64,000 bases of DNA from Penicillus capitatus (GCA_965649825.1 OZ287694.1:1736001-1800000), one strand, 5' to 3'; counted from the stretch's first letter, positions 1 to 12,200 are shown. Notes: a model not told the origin generated them from the letters alone. Numbers and translations: made by a program.

Positions 1-1
1 A

Positions 2-1802
2 TTGTTCACCGATTATCGATTGAAAGACTGGAACACAGCAAACCACGATGAAGCAAAAATGTTTTGGTCCCCCTCGTTCGAAGGTCGGAGAGGAAGGAGA
101 AGCTACGGAATGCTTGCGGGCAGCACTTCTCTAGCTGACATGAGATCGATGGACACACAGATAGCGGCCGTTGCAAAGTTCTTCTGCATCAGCTACGGCG
201 GAAGCCAAACGGTGCCGGGGTAGACGCTTGAAGATCATCCTCTTATGTTATTACTCTTCTGTGTGCAGGTGGGATGGCGAAACCCTCGCAACTGTTCTCA
301 CGCGTTCCGACAGTCCGGTCAAGATTTACGAATCCGAGACAATCAGGGCGCTGACATTCTCCTGGCTTCAGACATATCTTCCTTTGCTTATGATACTCCT
401 TTTGTTAGATATGTTGGCCACCTCAACCTTTACAGGATTCGCTCTAGTCTTCGGACACGAAGACCAGCCCAATCGTGCGACTGCGATCATACTGTTGTCC
501 ACGACGCTCATATCACACGGCATTGGATTGTACTTTTGGACATCGGTTCTGAGGTAGAAGATCAGTAATGATGCACCGAATCGCAACGTATTGCGTGATT
601 CGAGGGTCTGCACATTGCTGCTCACACTTGTGCTTCTGCCACAAGTCTGCCTTATTGATCATCAGAACACGATCACTGCTTTCCAGACATCTCTTTTATG
701 CGTCCTCCATTGGATGATGGTACTCTCTCACGCATCCCTTCTGACAGCACTAACAGCTTGTTTGCGATCTGCAGATTTTTCGTTCTTTCCGAGCATTCAG
801 GCGGACAGGCCCGTTCCTTTCGATGGTCGGCTATGCTCTTAACGATTCTCTGCCTTTTCTGCTGATGGGATTGATTCTGATGCTTGGCTACTCGACAGCA
901 TTCGTAGTGCTCTACGACGACAGATTCTTCAAAGATGAGGAATTGGGCTTCAATTCCATTCCACGAGCCCTGGAGACCCTCCTCCATGCCTCTGTCGGGA
1001 ACTTTGACGAAGACGTGTGTTTGACCGCCGCCACCCTGCTATTGAGTTTCAGTCTAACTGACGTGTTTACCTGACAGATGCTTCGTTCATCGAGCGGGTT
1101 TCTCGCTGTCTGGAGATCGCTGCTGTTCAGTTCCTTCATCTATGTCGGCGGGATTGTACTCATGAGCTTGCTGGTCGCTGTATTGACGGATACGTATGAC
1201 AGAGTTCGATCGAAGGAGGGAGCAGAACTGAAAAAGCGCCAGATGAAGCTCATTTCCGGATTTCAAACTTCGCTGAGATGCATCCTTACTGGACGCAGAA
1301 GCCAGTAAGTGCATCAGCTGTCAACGATTGCTCACCAGATCCGTTTGCCTGAAGAAGGAAAGAAATCTTCGTTCCAAACGTCGTCGGATTACCAGTTCGG
1401 AGAATAACTGATCATCTTTTCCTTCCCTACTTCATTACCCGATCATCGACTGGAAGGTACTTTCATTACTTGGCACCAGAAAACAACGAGGAAGCATCGA
1501 CCAATGAAGAATGGCAGGGCAGACTAGCAGAATTTGAGAAAGTCATCAAAACGTAAGCGTTAGAAAAGGACAGAACCTCACTGACAAGTTTCTTGGACAA
1601 TCGACTTAGTGTGCACTCCGAACGAATGATGGAACTGATGGCAATGTGTTCAGAAACTGCATCTCTGGTTCACAAAATGGCACATCAATTGAATGAAACG
1701 GAAAGCTGGAAGAAGAATATGGAAGAAAGAATGGACAAGATGGAGGCATCTATAGCCCAAGTTCTGCAAAAACTGGATCCAGCTGGAACATCTGCCGAAT
1801 GA
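2..1802 (+). CDS. Ankyrin/TRP-like cation channel A (5' partial)
   Basis: Probable six-helix cation channel of the TRP-like ion-transport class in a membrane; the start lies outside the window. Exons read from paralog alignment: 2-219, 269-553, 605-719, 775-1014, 1078-1304, 1355-1552, 1610-1802, all with GT-AG introns. The first exon ends the soluble N-terminal domain at a conserved VAKFFCIS motif. Helices S1-S2 lie in exon 2, S3 in exon 3, S4-S5 and the pore helix in exon 4 (pore motif near VGNFDED), and S6 in exon 5 (LLVAVLTDTYDRVRS). The cytosolic tail carries a family motif, YFHYLAPEN then EEWQGRLAEFE, and a coiled coil ending QVLQKLDPAGTSAE. The segment 1553-1609 must be spliced out, because it begins with an in-frame TAA; the same segment is coding in channel F. 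Ion selectivity and gating signal cannot be told from sequence. Confidence 0.8.
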
Positions 1803-2330
1803 AATCGTCTCATAATCATTCGACTATCTTTTCAGCACAAATTCTCATTTGAAGGTACCTGGACTCGTACGAACAAGCGAGACGGGTTAGCAAACGACAG
1901 TTGTAACGCACTCTGTTGGGAACGTGCTGTAAATGCTGGTCTGTTCATAGACTGACTGGTGTGTTCCTTATTGCCTTATTCTTACAAAACTGTTCTCTGC
2001 ATGCACCAGTCGACAGACGTGATTATTCGTCATTCTGCTCCATTGAGAGGAAACGGTCAGTAGTAAACGAACATCTGCATTGTCAGTTAGTGCTTTTTTG
2101 CGAGAAGATGCAGAGTGCGCGCTGACGACGACAATGTTCAGGTTGGTCTATCGAATGGACACTTTTCGCTGTCGTCTAAATTGCCATCTCTGGTTTACGG
2201 TCTTCTTATGAGGCCGATCGTTGATTCTCGTGTTAGCAAAGCACTCAGAACACAAGTGTCTGTGAGACAGAGAATGAGGCGACAGCCGGAGTGTTGATAA
2301 AAAGACGATCATCGATCATTATTCATGACT
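1803..2330. repeat. 3' flank of channel A, repeated elsewhere in the window
   Basis: No gene is evident. The stretch is conserved inverted at about 55330-55780, downstream of channel F, and a third, more decayed copy lies at about 13070-13420. Shared landmarks include GAACGTGCTGTAAATGCTGG and a later CGATCGTTGATTCTCGTGT. It marks one edge of the inverted duplications. Confidence 0.75.
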
Positions 2331-2397
2331 TCTGTTTTTTGTCGATGACTGCCTTGCATTTTCTCGAGCTTGTGGTCACGCTATGCGTGGTACTAGC

Positions 2398-2589
2398 CTA
2401 CAGGAATGCATCTCGAAAGACACGTCGCTATCATGAAGGACCCATGTGGCAGCCGGCCGGCAGTGTAGCAGTACTTGACGAGACGTTGGCACGCGGAATT
2501 AAAGTTTGTTGTTTTAAAGCCAGTCCACCGTTGCGTTTTTCGCGACTTCGTTTTTGAAGACCGACACAAGCGCTTCGTCTTTTGGCAGC
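2398..2589 (+). promoter_or_regulatory. Conserved 5' flank of channel B
   Basis: The block directly upstream of the channel B start codon is repeated at 5740-5937 upstream of the truncated copy. Shared segments include AAAGACACGTCGCTATCATG and AAAGCCAGTCCACCGTTGCG. Duplication alone could explain the match, so a promoter role is inference; no TATA box or known element is recognised. Confidence 0.35.
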
Positions 2590-5065
2590 ATGGCTTCGAG
2601 AAACGGCAGCAGGAGTGAGATTTCATCCGCGCCTCTCTTGGGACAGGAGCATTCGGCAGGCATCGAGATGACGCGGTGGACGGCCACATCATCAGCAGCA
2701 GCAAACGGTGCGTCGACAACGGAACAGCAATCGTTGCTCTGCATTCCACATCAGAAGACGCGATGTTGAAATCCGGACCCCTTTCTGCAGGTGTCGCAGC
2801 AAGAAGCACCGGTTCCTCGGCGAATCCGGAGGAAAAACGTCCGACGAAATGGACACCTGGGCTAACGCAACAGTGCGCGTCTTCCGGCTTTACAGTGTCA
2901 GCGACGGTGCTGTGTGTTGGGCAGATTCATGTTGCAGTACGGTGGATGCATGATGGATGTCGTCGATGAGTACGGAGAACCCTTTTTCTGGGCTGCCATC
3001 AAAAAGGGTCAACTCGACTGCGCAGGAAAGATCGTCGATAAAGCAAAGAAGGAAGGCGCTCCAGTGAAGTTCCGACACGAAGACAGCGATCTGCTGGAAT
3101 GGGCCATCGACCATGACGCGAACAGGGAAGTCAGATTCATCCTTGAAAAATTGGCGGAGAAATATGCGTCTGTCGAAGAAACATGCCTTCTACTAGAGAC
3201 CCACTTGCAGGCCATTGGTGAGAAGTTCCCGAAGCTGATGGGCGACTTCTTGAAGCGGGATCGCTTTACCGTGGAGTACGCCAGATTCCCAGTACAGCGG
3301 TCGGTGTTTAACAGAACCGACGGACTTCCCGTTGCCATGATCGTCCGAAAGAAACTGGATAGCTGGGAGGGGATGGGCAGCGAACAGGCACAGCGTCTTT
3401 GGACCGAGAACTGCGCCAAGAGAGATATGAATCTCCGCGACACGTCTGACATCCAAGTCACGGCCGTTGCCAAGTTCTTCTGCATCGGACAATCCACTTA
3501 CAGTCGAAAAGCACGGTCCCATCCAAACATGTAAGCCACCCGCCCGCCTATTGAGATTGTTTGTCCGTAGGAAGCAGCAGCATCTCTGTCAATGCCTCAT
3601 CGAGAACCTCCCAGTGTGGGCATTCGAATCTGAGACGCTGAAGGTCATGACGGAGTGGTGGTTTCGTTTCTTCCGCACGAAGTATTGGCTAAACACTGCG
3701 ATGGATTGCCTATCGACTGCGGCGTTCACTGGCTTTGCTCTGCTCTATGGAAAAGACATGTTCAGTGGCGTCGCAGATCAGGTGGTTTGTATTGGACTAA
3801 TGGTCTTGGCATTTGCAGCGGAGCTGGTAGGAAACATCTACTACCACTCACTCTTGAGGCAAGTATCGCATCATTCATCCAGATCGAGGTGGCAATGTGC
3901 AGGTTGCTGATTATGATCATTGAAGTGATGCTCCTTATTCACGCCATTATACGGGATCATCATACTGTGTCGTCTGCATGCTGTTCATCGATCACGTGCA
4001 TTCTTCGATACACATTGGTACTTTCTACCAACATCTCGTGCACTCAATGTGTTGCTCTATGCCTTCTAGCTGTTTCGCGCCTTTCAGTCGGTCAACCGCA
4101 CGGGTCAGATTATATCAATGGTGAATTCGGCAGTGTTGGACTCTCGGAGCTTCTTGGTATTGGGCGTCCTGATCATCTTTGGCTATAGCGCAGCATTCGC
4201 TGTGCTCTTCAAAGATCACTTAATTGATGAAGAAGGAAAGCATTTTACGGCTCTGCCGCGTGCTTTCGAGACACTCACCTACGCATTCACTGGGGGTTTC
4301 GAAGTGGATGTACGTTGCCATCCATCCGCTCCCATCTCTTGTGATCTGTTGATGCAGATGTTTCGATCATCGAATGACTTTCTTGTCATCTGGGCTGCCT
4401 TTCTGTTCGGTTCTTTCATCTTCATCGGACCCGTTGTGCTTCTCAACCTGCTCGTTGGTATTCTGACAGACACATACGACAGAGTTAGATCAAGCGAGAA
4501 AGCAGAGTTGACGAGGCTACGAATGCGCATCGTAGCCAAATTCCAAGAACAGTCCAATTCGATCATACACGCAGCAAAAGTGTGCGTCTATCAAAGATGC
4601 AACAGAAACTCGAACCGTTAGCTCAACGCTTGTGTTGCATGGCAGGACGCAACGTGCCAAAGACTTCGGCATTCTCAAAAACGAAGATTTGCGTGAGAGC
4701 AGTGAAATTTTGGAGTGTCTGGACGGGACGTATTTCCATTTTCTGGTGCCTGCCAACGACGAAGAAGGTGAAGTTGACAATGAAGAATGGGAGGGTAGAC
4801 ATATGTCGCTGAAGAGGACCATCATATCCGAGGCACAAAAGAACGAGAGAGTGTCGAAGGGTGAGTGAGGTCCACCCACGTTCAGCAGCACGAGCTTTCG
4901 TCGTTGGCAACGTCATGTGCTGTGCGTGCAGAGAATTCGAAGAATCTGGCAGACAAGTTGGAGAACATGGAAGGGCGACTGGAGAAAATGGAAAGGTCCA
5001 TCGATCGTTTGCTGACCGCTGTCGAGCAGAACCGTCCACAGCCACTGTCCCTCGGATCATCCTGA
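2590..5065 (+). CDS. Ankyrin/TRP-like cation channel B
   Basis: Full-length channel model of 673 residues in nine exons: 2590-2707, 2791-2872, 2925-3530, 3571-3858, 3903-4017, 4070-4309, 4358-4581, 4646-4860, 4932-5065; the lengths sum to whole codons. A Ser/Thr-rich N-terminal tail leads into a helical, ankyrin-like domain of about 200 residues (EPFFWAAIKKGQLDCA, then YARFPVQRSVF). The six-helix module follows: S4-S5 with ISMVNSAV, pore near GGFEVD, S6 with LLNLLVGILTDTYDRV. The tail has YFHFLVPAND, EEWEGRH and a coiled coil (LENMEGRLEKMERSIDRLL). The intron at 3859-3902 has a GC donor where paralogs have GT. All catalytic-free structural landmarks are intact, so it is probably functional. 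Ligand and ion are unknown. Confidence 0.85.
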
Positions 5066-5737
5066 AGCGACCCACTGTTGACATTCGTAGTTTTTTTCGT
5101 ATTTTCTACGGCACGTCGCAATGAGTGTATGATGGATAAATGCACTAGAATCGGCATGCCCTTACCGCCTCTGACCACACCACTCCATCGTCTATCGTGA
5201 CGCGACAAGACTTGTCGAGACGGAGTGGAATGGGCGGTGGCTTGTATCGTTTTTATTGAAAATGTGATTAGAGTGCAGCTTTAGCGCTGTGCTCGTTTCG
5301 ACATAAGATGCTTCTTTGTATCGTACATCTTGTTACAAATGTATATGATGTCGTTCCGGCAGTTGTTTGCTTCTTTTGAGCAAAACAAAGCACGATCTCT
5401 GAACGTATCGTTATTCCAGCAGGGAAGCATGTACCAATGACCGTTGTTGCGATCAGATTTGTCATGGACGATGTCATTCGCCTTATGTACAAGTCCACTG
5501 TCCCATCTACGATTCGTCTTAGCTTTCCTGCCTACAAACACCGCCTCGACAGTGATGGTCCATTCGTCCTGTCCCACTGTCCGATGCGCCATTTCTGCCG
5601 TATCGTTAACAATGTCGCTCGAATCGCTCGAAAAGTGAATCGGTTAAGGAGTCCGTCAGATCTCCTAGATACGAACAGTGATGTTCTTTACTTCTCTGAT
5701 GTGACTGACGAGCTGCTGCTTTGAAAACACTCGACTG
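5066..5737. other. Spacer, no gene seen
   Basis: Between channel B and its truncated copy. Only short open frames without recognisable motifs are present on either strand. Confidence 0.5.
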
Positions 5738-5937
5738 TGGAATGCAACTCGAAAGACACGTCGCTATCATGATAGATCCACGGGTCAGCCGACCGACAGT
5801 GCGGCAGTACTTAATGAAACGGTTATAGCATAAATGCGCTGCGGAATCCGAGTTTGTTGTTTTAAAGCCAGTCCACCGTTGCGTCTTTCGCAACTTCCTT
5901 TTTGAGAACCGGCACGAGTGTCTCGTCTTTTAGTGGT

Positions 5938-6345
5938 ATGGCTTCGACAAAGGGCAACACTAGCGAGGCTTTATCAGAACCTCTGCTTCGGGGACAGGAG
6001 CATTCGACGAGCATCGATGTGAAACAGTGGACGACGGCGACGTCATCGGCGGCAGCGAACGGTGAGTCGACAATTGCAACAGCACTCTTTGCTCTCGCTA
6101 TTTCAGCGTTCGAAGACGCGACGTTTCTATAGATGCCCTAGAAAGACGCAATGACTCGTTCACGAATCTGGTGGCAAAACGTCCGACGGAATGGAGGACG
6201 GCGCTGACGCAACAGTGCGCATCCTTTCGACTTTGTAGTGTCAGAGACATGTTGTGTATTATTGGGCAGATTTATGTTGAAGTGCGGCAGAGGCATGATG
6301 GATGTCGTCGATGCGGAAAGAAAACCTTTTTTCTGAGAAGGTCAA
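5938..6345 (+). pseudogene. Truncated copy of channel B 5' exons
   Basis: Starts with an ATG equivalent to that of channel B and keeps exon 1 (AAANG before a GTGAGT donor), the second exon (PTEW segment) and the beginning of exon 3 (GCATGATGGATGTCGTCGAT). Homology ends near 6345, so the ankyrin-like and membrane domains are missing. Together with 5740-5937 it is a direct duplication of about 2398-2990. It could yield at most a short N-terminal peptide. Confidence 0.8.
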
Positions 6346-6819
6346 GGACGTTGCTTGCATTCAGACGCGTCTGAGCGGAGTGTGGGCATCTAATTCTAGA
6401 GAGTACAATCAGTAATGAAGACACTATGAGTCAAATGCCGTTCAGGTGTGCCTACTGTTGCTCTGCTACACTTTCCTTGCCTCAGAACAATGAACCAACT
6501 TCATCTTACTCTCTCTCCAGTAAAACGAACTCAGTTGATCGAAGCCATTTTAAGACGATCTTCGATGTGTGGCACATTGTCACGTCACCTTGTGTCTTGT
6601 CCTCGCTTACCGTTGCGATTGAGGCATACCGTGGCGTGTGGATTGTGTTTATGTGAGATCAGTTAGTTAGTTAGTTCTTTATGTTGACGATAGATTTGTT
6701 GTTTTGTTTTATTGTCAGACTGAACTCGTCGCCTGTCGAACGCCACAGTGAAGACGCCGTAGTCGTGCAATCTGTGTGAAAAAATGAGGAGACCTTAAGA
6801 AAGAGCCGTTATTATGATC
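6346..6819. other. Spacer, no gene seen
   Basis: Contains a short TTAGTTAGTTAG run near 6661. No coding pattern or RNA gene was recognised. Confidence 0.5.
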
Positions 6820-7040
6820 TGCGTCTGTCACTGTAGAGATGAAGGACAGCTGACAGACGGCTACACTGTAACAACGCGCGGGAGACATGCTAGCTTCCGG
6901 GTCACGTCAGAACCGGGCTACAAAAACACCTGTCGCAGTGGTTATCCGTCCTCGTAAGCCATTCGTTCCGCGACGGAATTTTCTCCAAATTCGCCTAGGA
7001 AGAATACACTCGTGGATATCTGCAGCAAATCGTTTTTACC

Positions 7041-8246
7041 ATGACGGCGGCGAATTCGGTGAACGTCTTCGGGCAGAAGCTCCTGTCGGAGTGGCGACAG
7101 CAGCACGTCGGCGAAAACCTTATCTTCTCTCCCTTGTCCATAGCCGCATGCTTCCTCCTCGCTCACAACGGCGCTCGCGGCAGGACAAAGACCGAACTCG
7201 AGACGCTATTCAACTTTGATGTGCGTACGCTTTCCCTGCCGTACGAGTGTGCTGAGGACGCGTGTCTAGGATGAACGCGTCAGAAGCGACCTCATGTCCA
7301 AACTGACGAAGTACTCCGGCGACTCCGTGGCGAAGATGGCGAACCGCATCTACGTCGAAGAGTCGCTGACCCTCGAGGACGCCTACGTGTCGAGCATCGG
7401 GTCGGACAACATTGGATTGGCGGATTTCGTTCGATCCGCCGAAGACGTCCGCGTCCGAATCAACGCGTGGGTCAGTTCGAAAACGGCGGGGCTGATTCCG
7501 AATGTCATTCCGCCCGGAGCTCTCTCGCCCGATATGGTCCTGGTCGCTGTCAACGCCCTCTACTTCAAGGGCAGCTGGGAGACGCCTTTCCCTAAACAAA
7601 GGACAGAACACGACATCTTCTACGCAGTCAGTGGCAACCAGAGGGTGCCCTTCATGTCGATGTACGGTGAAAGTTTTCTCATCAAGGAGGTGACTGCGTT
7701 GGACGCCCTTCTGTTTGCCATGCCGTACGAGGGCGGTGCATTCACGATGTACGTCCTGCTGCCGAACAAGCGCGACGGATGGAAGACAGCAGAAGAGGGT
7801 CTATCGGATCACATCGGCTCACTGTTTGACGGCGGTTCCGTCTATCGGGAAGTCGACCACCTTAAAGTGCCCAAGTGGGAAATGGAACAGACGCTCGATT
7901 CGATCAGCGACATGCTTGTCAAACTCGGTCTGTCGACTGCCTTGTCGACAGAGGCGGATTTCTCTGGAATCACACGGGATGCGCCGTTGGCGGTCTCTAA
8001 AGTCATTCACAAAGCCAAGATCATTGTGGACGAAGAGGTCGAGCGAGATTTTGTTACACCTGTGATGTATGAAGTTGCTTGTAGGGTACGGAAGCGGTAG
8101 CGGTGACGTCCTTCGAAGTTAATTGTACGTGTGCAGCAGTCCGTCCTCCTCCGTATAACATCACTGTCGACCGTCCTTTTCTCTACTTCATCGTCGACAA
8201 AGCAGACAAGACCATTCTCTTCCAAGGAACGCAGACACAGATCTGA
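7041..8246 (+). CDS. Serpin 1 (serine/cysteine protease inhibitor family)
   Basis: Three exons, 7041-7220, 7270-8037 and 8085-8246, give 369 residues, the normal serpin core length. Serpin landmarks in order: NLIFSPLSIAACFLLAHNGA (helix B), NRIYVEE, INAWVSSKTAGLIPNV, LVAVNALYFKGSWETPF, VPFMSM, SKVIHKA and IVDEE. Exon 3 supplies the hinge GTEAVAVT, fitting an inhibitory serpin, the bait segment SFEVNCTCAAVR, then PPPYNITVDRPFLYFIVDK and an ILFQG end. Intron 2 interrupts exactly before the hinge glycine. Counting from the hinge puts P1 near Thr-Cys, which is uncertain because the loop is longer than in antithrombin. No clear signal peptide, so it may act inside the cell. The target protease is unknown. 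Serpin 2 is its inverted paralog. Confidence 0.93.
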
Positions 8247-9243
8247 TAAAGATGGTGAAGCGCACTGATCAAAAGCCCGTTGTTGAGAGATGTTGCTGTT
8301 TTCGATGTCTCCAGATTGCACGCAATCTTGCTTTAATGATTGTCACACCGTATCATAAACCAGTCCTTTCATCAGTGGCAGATGTTTTGGTCGATAGATC
8401 GACGCTTTAATTCTCAGACATGAGCCACATTAGAGTACGACGCCCGCACCAGGACGCACGCCGATACAGAGGAAACGGCGTTTCCTTCAAAAGATTTGCT
8501 TTGACCTTGACGACACAGTCCCTTCATCACTATTTTGCTCTCTCCAGCTCTTTGAGCGGAGAGATGCACAACAGAGGGACATAGTCTGCACAAATACAGA
8601 GCAGCGTTCCGCCCTCTGGGGCTTTGTTTGGAGACAGAGGGATTGCCTATTGAGCGACGGAAGCAAAGTACATCGCGTAGAACTTCGCATCACCAATGAA
8701 CTCAGAGTGCAGCGCGATGTAAAACCATCGGCGCAACGCTTGAAATACGAATGGTCACAGCAGTCGCATCTCTGCCTACGAGCTCTCAATATACCTCTCT
8801 ACAGGATCGAATCAGTCTTCATTCAGCATGCAGCGATGGATGGAACTCGCAGAGGTCTTGATTAACTAACGGGAGATCCGGTGACGGCATTGCGCATACG
8901 CTCCACTCAGACAACGCTCGCGCACATTACCACAAAGAACTGATTGCCCTTCGTTCGTTTCTTTCCCAGGTAATATCACTAAGGATTCGTGTGGCGGATG
9001 TTTTCACCGTGAATAATGCAAGAAACAATGAAATAGATGACGACAAGGAATCTAATGGGAAGCTATTCCGATGTCTTAATCAGCAAAGCGAAAAATGCGA
9101 TCATGCTATTGGACACTGTCAGTAACAGCTTTCCAAGGAACACACAAGCTTAATAAAGGAAATGCAGAAAGAGAGAAAGACATCGGAGTAAGGTAGACTG
9201 GTATGCATGGCTAGGATTCGTCCAGATCGAAGTTGGTTCAAGG
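8247..9243. other. Spacer conserved in both arms of the inverted duplication
   Basis: Lies between convergent serpin 1 and channel C and matches about 30218-31189 in reverse. Open frames survive in both copies on the strand opposite serpin 1 (about 8487-8620 and 30840-30965, ending with SRSKQIF), but no family is recognised and both strands stay open, so coding is unproven. Confidence 0.5.
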
Positions 9244-12200
9244 TCAGGCGAGCTTCTGAAGGATCTGGTCAACAGCGGTTTTCATCTCGCCCATGCTCTC
9301 TTCCATGTTACTCATTCTGGTCGACAGTGTTTTCATCTCACCCGAGGTTTCACTCACATTCTCTTTTAATTTACGCATTCTGGTCGACAGTGTTTTCATC
9401 TCGCTCATGGTTACGCCCATGCTCTCTTCCACGTTACTCATTCTGGTCGACAGTGTTTTCATCTCACCCGAGGTTTCACTCACATTCTCTTTTAATTTAC
9501 GCATTCTGGTCGACAGTGTTTTCATCTCGCTCATGGTTACGCCCATGCTCTCTTCCATGTTCTTCATTCTGGTCGACAGTGTTTTCATCTCGTCTATGTT
9601 CTTCATTCTGGTCGACAGTGTTTTCATCTCGCTCACGGTTACGCCCATGCTCTCTTCCATGTTCTTCATTCTGGTCGACAGTGTTTTCATCTCGTCTATG
9701 TTCTTCATTCTGGTCGACAGTGTTTTCATCTCGTCTATGTTCTTCATTCTGGTCGACAGTGTTTTCATCTCGCTCATGGTTACGCCCATGCTCTCTTCCA
9801 TGTAGCTCATTCTGGTCGGCAGTGTTTTCATCTCGGCCATGCTATCTTCCATGTTCTTCATTCTGGTCGACAGTGTTGTCATCCCACCGATGCTATCTTC
9901 CACCTTTTTCATTCTGTCGAACACTGCATTTAAGTCGTCTGCTGTTTTCTGGCTCATCTCTAGACAACATGACGTCAGTTTACAGACCTTTGGCTTTGGG
10001 TAATGCGTTGACCTCCAAGCGCTTTCTCGTTCTTCCCTGCTTCAGACTTGATAGTTCTTTCGAGACTGACAAGTTTGCCATGCCACTCGTCGTCATAAGG
10101 TTCTTCTTCGATGTCTTCAGGAACTAGATAATGGAAAAACGTTCCCCCGATCTTGCCGAGTTCTGTGTTTTTCCGATGTATTGCTGAAAACACTGTGTCA
10201 CGTATCCACGATGTGCAAAGCTCGCCGCACGGTTTAGAACGTGTACACCTGAACACCAAACAGATCCAAAGACCTTGAGCGGCACGCCAATCAACTCTGA
10301 GTATTCTTACTTGTCAATAAATGCACCAACCACTGCACAGTCGTACGTTGCTTGCAGTCGGTACATCGCCTGTTCTACCTTTTCCTTTGACCGAACTCTG
10401 TCGTGGGTATCGGTCAAGATAGACACCAGCAAACTCATCAGCACAATCGGTCCGATAAAGACGAAGGAATTGAACAGCAAGGCCCTCCAGATTGTGACAA
10501 AGTCACTGGAAGGGCGAAGCATCTGCACCGGGAACAGGTCGCTCAGTGGATAATGTCAACGACGCTGAATTCTTTCAGAACTCACGTCAGTTTCGAAATT
10601 CCCAAGGCCGGTATGGAACAGTGTCTCCAGCGCATGCGGAAAGGTGTCGAAGCTGTTTTCTTCGCCGTCTCCAAATCCACCGTCGAAGAGAACCATGAAT
10701 GCTGCAGAGTATCCAAGCATCAGCAGGAAGCCCATCATCGCAAAGGGCACGGAGTCGATCACTGCATAGCCCACCATCGAAACGAAGGGTCCCGATCGAC
10801 CGAATGGTCGAAGCGTTCGAAAGAACTAACCCACAAGAAACATCGCATAACGACAGAGTGAGGATAGGACTTCTAGATAGATCTCACCACGACCCAGCAG
10901 ACGATGCATCCAACAGATGCTGTGAATGCGGAGAAGGTGGTGTGATGATCAGTGATGCATGCGTGTGTGAAAAGCACAAGGTCGATAATGAGCATAGTGA
11001 TCCTGTAAGCAAACATCATGGGGACAGATGAATTATTTTTGCTAGCAAAACTGTCGTACCTTAACACTGAAAAGGAGCAGAAGGCTCCCAACAGATTCCC
11101 AAGACACGGTAGAGATATGAGTGCTATCACAATTGCCCGCTGGATTGGTGCGGCGTCATCGTCCTGATGGCTGTACAGGATGGCAAAGATAGTAAATGCC
11201 ACAGCAACCACGACATCCAACAGGACGCCCATCAAGTAGAAGCTGCGATAGAAGCCATACAACCAGTCAACAAGGATTCTGGTCGTCGCCGACTTGGAAT
11301 ATTTCTTTGTCATTTCTGTCGCGCCAAAAAGATGATATTTCACGACATCGAAGTTCAATTCTCTACGCAAACGCAGTTAACTCAGTCGAACGCTGTCATA
11401 AACGCACTTCAATTCAATCATGTCCCAGAAATCCGGAAGAGCGAGGCAGTAGATCTTCGCGACTACCGTGATCTTCTGGCCTGCCGTGTCTGACAATTTC
11501 TCGCCATACTTACTATTCTGAATCCAGAGATCCTTTGCTGCACTGCTATCCGTAGCCCAGCTTTCTGGATGATGATCAATAGACATCCCAACTGGAGTCT
11601 TGCCGTTTCTGCCGAACAGAGCCTTGGGCGCTTCAAACCTGGCGTACTCCATTGTGAACCTATCTTCGGCTAAGAATCTCTGCGCAATCTTGGGAAATTG
11701 AGAGAGGAAATCTGACAGATGTTTCTTCAAGAGTTCGATCGTTTCTGTCAATGTCCCGTATTTTCCTGTGAGTTTATCCAGAACGAATTCGACACGAGTG
11801 TAAGATCCGCTGGCAATTGCCCGAGACAAAAGATCATCGCTTCTGCGTTTGAATGTCACGGATACCCCATTGCTCTTTGCATAATCCAGGAGCATGTTTG
11901 CACAGTCAAGTCGGTCTCGTTCCACGGCATTCCAGAATATCGGCACATCTTCTTCATCAACAGCATGGATGATATGAGTCCCACCCTCTGAAATGAGTCT
12001 GCACAATTTGCGCGAAGGTTAAGCCGCTATACAAAAGATGAGAAACGGTGTTTACCGTCTGGTGTGCTCTGATGTCCACTCTGACAGAGGCTCAAGAGAC
12101 CATGGTCTCTCAAGAAACCATGGTCTCGTTCTGCAGGGAAAAAAGTCTGCCCTATCCGGCCGCTGAGATAAAGACGGTCTAGGGGAATTTTCGAGTTCGA

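Larger units (their letters stand above)
6820..12115. repeat. Inverted duplication block, left arm (serpin 1 + channel C)
   Basis: This arm matches 27960-32620 in reverse orientation. It holds serpin 1, a 1-kb spacer and channel C, mirrored by serpin 2, spacer and channel E. Homology starts in the serpin 5' flank (CTAGCTTCCGGGTCACGTCA is shared) and runs to the early exons of the channel. Coding and non-coding parts both align, so this is a segmental duplication rather than separate gene duplications. Confidence 0.85.

Noticed and set aside
6661-6676. TTAG tandem run as a telomere-like repeat
   Set aside because: Only about three to four units in the middle of gene-bearing DNA; no sign of a chromosome end.
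9207-10127. Long plus-strand frame of Ser/Phe/Trp-rich repeats
   Set aside because: It is the antisense shadow of the channel C coiled-coil minisatellite.
12090-12130. AGACCATGGTCT palindrome as a regulatory operator
   Set aside because: Lies inside the predicted coding exon of channel C and arises from a short local duplication of coding sequence.
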